DNA of 64,000 nucleotides, taken from assembly GCF_026210795.1 (NCBI RefSeq), contig NC_089432.1:4340001-4404000 (forward strand), given 5' to 3'. Origin of the DNA: Rhizophagus irregularis. Taxonomy: Eukaryota > Glomeromycota > Glomeromycetes > Glomerales > Glomeraceae. This document shows positions 58,500-64,000 of this stretch, in pieces. A model generated the notes under the pieces. It was not told the DNA's origin and did no database searches. It saw only the letters and a program-made list of their open reading frames with translations. How positions within the stretch are numbered: position 1 is the stretch's first letter; each line of letters begins with the position of its first letter. The position numbers were made by a program, and so were the translations under genes.

Positions 58500-59425
58500 G
58501 AAGAAAGTTTAAATTATAATGATAATATAAGTATTTTAATTCTCTCAAAAAAAATTCGAGAGAAATAAAATTATATACATCAGACAGATGGTGAATCTTT
58601 TTAAAAGGGTAAACTATTCTAATTCTTTAGGAATTCTTGAACTTTGTAATTACAACTGTTTGAATTATTTGCCAATTCAAGCAATTTCAAATTTATTGAT
58701 CTAGCAGAATTGAAAGTTTGCATTTATAGTTTTGATTATACGATGATGATGATAGTGTTAACGATAATAATTTAAGAGGAATTTATTTGCCAAAACTTGA
58801 TATTTTCCTTATATATTTTTAGAGAAAAGGATTTAATATTCATTGCTAAATTAACAGAAACTACAAAAGGTACTTTAAGAATTCTAACTATTCATTCTCA
58901 TACAAGCAATGCAACAATTGAAATGGCAACAAATAATACGAAATATACAATTTATACAACATAATCATCGTCAATCGAACTATATCTTCACAATTAAAGT
59001 AACATTTTCAACTATTGAAATTATACTGGGGTGGTTAGGATCGACATCTTTGTGAAAATTTTGGATAAAATCTTCAAAAAATTTATTTGATGATATTTTA
59101 ACTGAAATAATTTTGCATTTGCTTGTTGGTCATAAAATAATCATCCCAATTTTATTTAATTTAGAACTAGAAAGTTTTTTTAATTAAAACTTCAGAATTT
59201 TTTTCAAAAAATAACATTTATATTAAATCAAATTATATACCAACAAAACTCCAATATGTTGTTGATATGATTATAGTAAATTCATTCAATTTTATTCAAA
59301 TAACATCAACATTATAGCGAATAAAAAAATTTGATTTTTACCAAAAAAGGAGTTATATCTCTCCTAATAGTACTCTGTAAATAATTATGTGGCTTATAAT
59401 ACTTTTAATAAATTCTTTTTACAGT
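58500..59425 (+). pseudogene. F-box/LRR gene relic, copy 2
   Basis: Same relics as 54640-55595 and better preserved in part: LRGIYLPKLDIF, AKLTETTKGTLRILTIHSHT and NATIEMATNNTKYTIYTT, which is typical LRR-region sequence of Glomeromycotina F-box proteins (ETTKGTLRxxxI). Many breaks. The two copies are direct repeats about 3.85 kb apart, bracketing the Sel1 gene at 55852. Confidence 0.55.
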
Positions 59426-59429
59426 ACGA

Positions 59430-59903
59430 CATTTTTTTTAAAAAATTTCTTAATGTCTACTTGTTTGCAATAAAAATAGTAGTTAAGATTAATTACTTTC
59501 CATTTATTTATTCATTTATTTTTATTTTTTTTTTGACTTTTTATAAAGAAAAAAAGAGTAAGAAACTGGAATGGTTTTTAACCAAAAATACTTATATACA
59601 ATATTAAAAATAGACTGGTTTCATTTTTTATCTCAGCTTTAAATTTTTATATTTTACTTTTTATTATCTGTTATCTGTTTATAATTGATTTTTTCCCAAA
59701 ATTATTTTCTGAAAATAAAAAAGAACGAATTTCCACGTTTTTAAATTTCTGTTGTTGATAGATAGTATGGCAGACACAAAACACGTTTTAGCATGAAATA
59801 AAATATATATAAAAAATAATTATAATAGTTTATTTATGTTTCTAAATTTTTAAGAAAAATAAATGCTGTAAATTAATGATCTACAATTTTAAGGAAAATT
59901 AAA
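59430..59903. other. AT-rich spacer
   Basis: No gene supported; a 72-codon F/K/I-rich frame at 59389-59607 is rejected. Confidence 0.45.
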
Positions 59904-62177
59904 TTATTGATTATTTTGAAGTATCTCTAGTTTATTTTGTGCATTCTGATATCCTTGTTCAGCAGCTTTTTTATACCAATGAATTGCTTTATCTATATCT
60001 TTTGCAATTCCATCTCCATTTTTATACATATTACCAAGATTATATTGTGCTACATCATGTCCTAAATTTGCCGCTATTTGATATAATTCAATTGCTTTTT
60101 GTATATCGATTTTAGTTCCAATACCATAATTATAACAATATCCCAACATCATTATTCCACGTGAATATCCTCCTTCAGCTGATTGCTTAAACAATTCAAA
60201 TGCTTTATTATAATCTTTTTCAACACCATTTCCATTTCTATAACAATTACCAAGGTTATTTAATGCTAATATGTTTCCATTATTTGCAGCTTTTTCATAC
60301 CAATAAAAAGCCTTTTTTAAATCTTTCATACCTATTCCACATTTATAGCAATAACCAAGAGTTAATTGACTATATGATAAATTTTGATTAGCCACTTTTT
60401 CAAAATATTTTAAACCTAATTTTTCATTTTTCATAGTTCCATTTCCATCTTGATAACAATAACCAATAAAATGTTGTGCTAATAAATGATTTTGTTCTGA
60501 TGCATTAATAAACAAATTAAATGCTTTCTCATAATTTAAACTTGTTACAATGCCATGATAATTAAAATATCCAAGTAAAAAAATAGGATTTGCATTATTA
60601 TTTTGATTAATTAATAACCAATTATAAATTTCTTGTAAATTTAAATTTTGATCATTAAAATATTCAGTAACTTTTTCATTTACTAATTTCCATTCAATAC
60701 CTTTACTTAGTATTTTAGAAATAAAATCATATATTTTATCAACTATTATGCTAAAACCTTTTTCAGTTGAAAGAGTTTTTTGTTCACTTGATATTGCCAT
60801 AGAATTAATTTCATTTGTATCCATTTTATCAAAATTTTGAATAAGTTGAGATAATTCTCCTTGTAATTCTGAATTGTTAGTACTTAAAGAGGCCTCATTA
60901 GGTTCTTTGTTTGATAATTGATAATTTTCTTCTATTGAGTCTGTTTTTGAAAATATGCCATTTAGCCAATCAATTACTTGATATATAGTTGGTCGATTAT
61001 CTGGTTCTCCATCCCAACATTCTAAAAGTCAAACATAATTAGAACTAATAATATATAAAATTCAAAACTAAAAATATTACTCACTGGTATAAATTTTAAC
61101 ATATTCATCAGGAGTATCAGGAACAATAGTTTCTCTAAGACCTTGTGTAATTTCCAAAGCTAAACCAATATCATAATGCTCACCTTCAGTATAAAAGGGA
61201 GGTCGTCCACTGGATAATTCCCATAATAATATGCCAACACTGTAAACGTCACTCTTTTCATTTAATGAATACATTTGTGTTGACTGGTCATTATTGTTTC
61301 TTTGTCTTCTAAAGCTCTTTGGATCAACATAAGGAATTATTCCAAATAATTTAGATTGAAAATTAGATGATGCTCCAATTCTTTTTGATAATCCAAAATC
61401 TGCTAATTTGATTATGTTATTACGGACTAGTATATTACAGGAGTGCTATTAAAGAAACATATATATATTCAAATAAGTAACACAACTACACTATTATTAA
61501 TGGTCAAATAATGTTAAATATATTACCAAATCACGATGCACTATTTTTTCATCATGTAAGCATGATACGGCACAAGATAACTGGTATGCCATATTATATT
61601 TGTCGTTCCAAGTAAGATTATTAAAATTTTCCTCCAAATAACTTCGAAGAGTACCACCATCAGCGTATTCCAATACTAACTGATAATTATTATGATATTC
61701 TAATGAATAAAAGAAATAATTATCAAAATGAACTTTGTGAATTTTGCGATAAAAAGTAAATTATATTTATTAAGGTGACTTTAATAATACCTGATTCAAG
61801 TTTTGTTATCCCATAGCAACGAATAATATTATCATGAAAATCAACTTCGCGTTGAATTTTTAACTGAATAAAAAATAAAATATTTGAAATAAATATATTA
61901 TATAAAATTTTATAGACGAAAAAAAAAAATATATTATATATTAAAATACCTCACGAACTATTTCTTTCATGGTGAAGCTATTAAGACTAAAAAAAGACTT
62001 TAACGCAAATTGTTTTTTTGAATTTTTCCAATTTGCACGATATACATTTCCAAAACCTCCGGTACCAATAGGTTGAATATTATCAAATTCTTTATATTCA
62101 TAAAATTTTAAATGTTCTTTATCGATAGCTTCCTCAATCCAATTAATCCACTCATTTGTATTTTCGGTACCTTGCAT
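59904..62177 (-). CDS. TKL-type kinase fused to Sel1 repeats
   Basis: Five exons: 61950-62177, 61791-61863, 61527-61699, 61085-61445, 59904-61021; 228+73+173+361+1118 bases, frame kept, 650 residues. The first four exons have exactly the lengths found in the 9.4-11.7 kb paralogue. Kinase motifs: IGTGGFGNVYRANW, FALKSFF, IIRCYGITKLES, HRDLHSCNIL, LADFGLSKR, PYVDPKSFRR, LWELSSGRPPF, KCWDGEPDNRP. The HRD, N and DFG residues are all present, so unlike its paralogue this copy should be active. From residue ~400 a linker and about seven Sel1 repeats follow (AQHFIGYCYQDGNG, QLTLGYCYKCGIGMKD, ALNNLGNCYRNGNGVEKD, AQYNLGNMYKNGDGIAKD). Probably a cytosolic signalling kinase with a repeat scaffold. Its promoter carries a MITE. 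Confidence 0.9.
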
Positions 62178-62325
62178 TTTAATATTATTGAACGTTATCG
62201 AATGTATTGAATAATGATAAGTTTAACAGTAAAGTTAAAAAAATAAATAAAAATTTTTAAAGTTTTATTGTGTGTGACCATTTATAATTTTTTTCGTAGC
62301 ACAACGTTATTTAGTATTACCATTT

Positions 62326-62478
62326 GGGCATCCTTAACGTACAGTAGGGGTGTACAATATTAACGTACAAACTGGCCCGCGTTTAGGAGTTATGCACTTG
62401 CACGTGATAGCGTTAACGTTAATTCTGGTCAGTTCGTACATTAATATCGTACACCCCCACTGTACATTAAGGAATCCC
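62326..62478. mobile_element. MULE-like MITE with 9-bp TSD in kinase promoter
   Basis: 153 bp, flanked on both sides by TTACCATTT (62317-62325 and 62479-62487). Left end GGGCATCCTTAACGTACAGT; right end in reverse complement GGGATTCCTTAATGTACAGT; arms of about 50 bp run on through GGGGTGTAC and ACTGG. A 9-bp duplication is the mark of Mutator-like elements. It lies between the conserved TACTGCGGTAC site and the kinase ATG, lengthening that spacing from about 210 to about 340 bases. Confidence 0.9.
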
Positions 62479-62510
62479 TTACCATTTACCAAACAAAAAG
62501 TCAAATCCTC

Positions 62511-62522
62511 AGTACCGCAGTA
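62511..62522 (-). promoter_or_regulatory. Conserved upstream motif TACTGCGGTAC
   Basis: Reverse complement reads TACTGCGGTACT; followed further upstream by ATGACGTCAT, also present in altered form (ATGACATCAT) at 11886 upstream of the paralogue. ATGACGTCAT is a perfect CRE/ATF-type palindrome. Confidence 0.4.
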
Positions 62523-62930
62523 ATTTCAAATAATGACGTCATCATGAAAATTTTTTTGAAAAAAATATATCAATGTCATTAAAGTATTTTTTTATTTTTA
62601 TCAGAAGTACTATAGGCGACATACAGCTCCTTTCTTGACAAAAATCTGATATTATTTGAATAAAATTGAACTACCACAATCATTTCAACATGATATTGGA
62701 GTTTTTTTTCAGAATGTATAAGATTAAAATAAGAACAAATAAATGAATTTTAATTGAAGTGAGAAGGTAATGATTTTATGGCCAATAAATTCATTACTTG
62801 AATAATTTATTTTAATCGTGAGAAGATTTATTTAATTCGATTAATGATGCCATGATGGTGATGGTAATTTATTTCGTAATAATAATTTTGTATACTGTAT
62901 TGTATTATTTATTATTATTTCAATTTACAT
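62523..62930. other. Spacer
   Basis: AT-rich; TTTTATGGCCAATAAAT at about 62775 also occurs at 16772. No gene. Confidence 0.4.
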
Positions 62931-62934
62931 TATT

Positions 62935-63255
62935 TGTATGAGGACGAATATTAATTCAGCAACAGATTTTAAATCTTTCTCTCTAAAATATTTAAAGAAA
63001 GAATTTCATGTTTTGGTAAATAAGCTCCCTTTAAATTAAATATTATCCAAACAAAATTAAATATGTATCTTTTCAGAACGAGATATAATATTAATACTCT
63101 GAAGAAATTATGTGAATATATATAATAATTTAATTTTCCAAAAAGTAAACGCTTATTTATAGATCTTATTCGAATTATGTGATGTGGCGTACAATATTGA
63201 AATGATAAATATTTACTCCAGATATTTACAATATTCATTGTAAATTTCCGTATAT
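62935..63255 (-). pseudogene. F-box/LRR relic, copy 3
   Basis: The minus strand has FNLKGAYLPKHEILSLNILE and, in another frame, FREKDLKSVAELI, which correspond to LRGIYLPKLDIF and the following block in the relics at 54.6 and 58.5 kb. Broken and short. Confidence 0.4.
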
Positions 63256-63715
63256 ATATCAAGTCAACTAATTAATAATAATAAAATATTATCTGATATT
63301 GTTGGATTTAATTTCTAGTAATAAGAATATAAAAGAAAGAAAAAGTTTATTGATAAATACAGCCACTTCGTGACGTTAACCGATATACAATAAATACAAT
63401 ATTCATAAAATATTTGATCATTCTACTGAATAATCTTAAATTAAGAATAATATGACTTTTATGAACTCTAATACTTTTGCTAAAATTTGACATACTATAT
63501 CTTCCCAAAATTAGATTATTTAAAGATTTATTAGTATGATATCAATTAGTTAATATTGTCGTTTTATGGAAACTTTTATTAAAATTAGATATGAACCTCT
63601 AATAATTATGAAGAAATCTTTCAATTGGAATCATGTTATTATTCAATTAAATTCATAATAAATAATTATTATTATTTTCTAAATGATGCGACTAAAAGAA
63701 TATTATATTTATTAT
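63256..63715. other. AT-rich spacer
   Basis: Nothing recognised. Confidence 0.4.
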
Positions 63716-63719
63716 GGTA

Positions 63720-64000
63720 ACTTTAATAATACCATAGCAACGAATAGTGTTATCATGAAAATCAACTTCATGCTTGAATTTTAACAAAATAAAATTCAAA
63801 TTTTTGAAATAAATATATGGACTAAAGATCATAGACAAAAAACATTATTATTAAGTTAAATTACCTCATGAACGATTTGATGTTGTCAAAGATTTTAATG
63901 CGAATTGTTTTCTGTTTTTTACTAATTTGCACGATAAACTTTTGTAAAACCTCCGGTACCATATTGTTAAATTGTAATTGTTTGTATTCATAAAATTTGA
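63720..64000 (-). pseudogene. Type A kinase relic, cut by window edge
   Basis: Minus strand from the edge: KFYEYKQLQFNN, then GTGGFTKVYRAN followed by a stop, then KQFALKSLTTS-like and EIVHE pieces to a donor GTAATT near 63862. The second exon piece (63735-63785) reads HEVDFHDNTIRCYGIIKV and lacks the donor that paralogues have. This is the start of a third type A kinase gene that has decayed; the rest lies beyond the window. Confidence 0.6.

Noticed and set aside
60200-60391. 63-codon plus frame antisense to Sel1 repeats
   Set aside because: Shadow of the kinase-Sel1 gene on the other strand.
1-64000. tRNA, rRNA and other RNA genes
   Set aside because: I looked for cloverleaf and conserved rRNA words on both strands and saw none; a covariance-model scan would be needed to exclude small ones.

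Overview
This looks like nuclear DNA of an arbuscular mycorrhizal fungus, most likely Rhizophagus irregularis or a close relative (Glomeromycotina). The reasons are the extreme AT content, short GT-AG introns of about 50-100 bases, and a gene content made almost entirely of families massively expanded in that group: tyrosine-kinase-like (TKL) protein kinases, Sel1-repeat proteins, kinase-Sel1 fusions, F-box/LRR and BTB proteins, plus many small DNA transposons. No rRNA, tRNA or CRISPR array was seen. The species call is inference from gene families; no database was searched.

Layout. 0-9 kb: decayed ORFs, kinase relics, a MULE/FAR1-type relic, one intact F-box gene (4317-5894, minus) and a 19-bp pyrimidine minisatellite (7.05-7.93 kb). 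9.4-15.9 kb: an intact kinase-Sel1 fusion gene and an intact nine-exon zinc-finger-like/kinase gene, both minus. 16-19.6 kb: mostly non-coding, with a small cysteine-rich secreted protein gene at 17.77 kb. 19.69-23.52 kb: a strange 3.8-kb unit with inverted ends holding a dense array of hairpins and about nine tandem exon-like units, each donor site and branch point sitting inside its own palindrome. 23.5-31 kb: decayed repeat-family ORFs around a clean five-exon gene with a PD-(D/E)XK (Crinkler-type) nuclease-like domain. 31-36 kb: a row of failing kinases (fragment, pseudokinase with an internal stop, another relic). 37.3-39.2 kb: a Smr-like/Sel1 gene whose stop codon lies inside a transposon end. 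42-64 kb: a recently shuffled kinase/Sel1/F-box cluster with segmental duplications.

Two kinase gene types recur. Type A (9398-11652, 59904-62177, partial at the right edge) has five exons: kinase domain, then Sel1 repeats. Two extra copies (43161-44204 and 55852-56880) keep the promoter, the first codons and the Sel1 half but have lost the whole kinase domain. Type B (13484-15904, 46420-48713, 51466-53686) has a CxxC N-terminus, a kinase domain and a tail spread over seven small exons including a 12-base microexon in all three. Exon lengths computed by hand keep the reading frame throughout both intact type B genes; the third lacks one base in exon 1.

The window therefore reads as a birth-and-death cluster of signalling genes. 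Whole genes duplicate with their promoters, lose domains, acquire short transposons in promoters and 3' ends, and decay. Several transposon insertions can be recognised because a duplicated paralogous stretch supplies the empty site.
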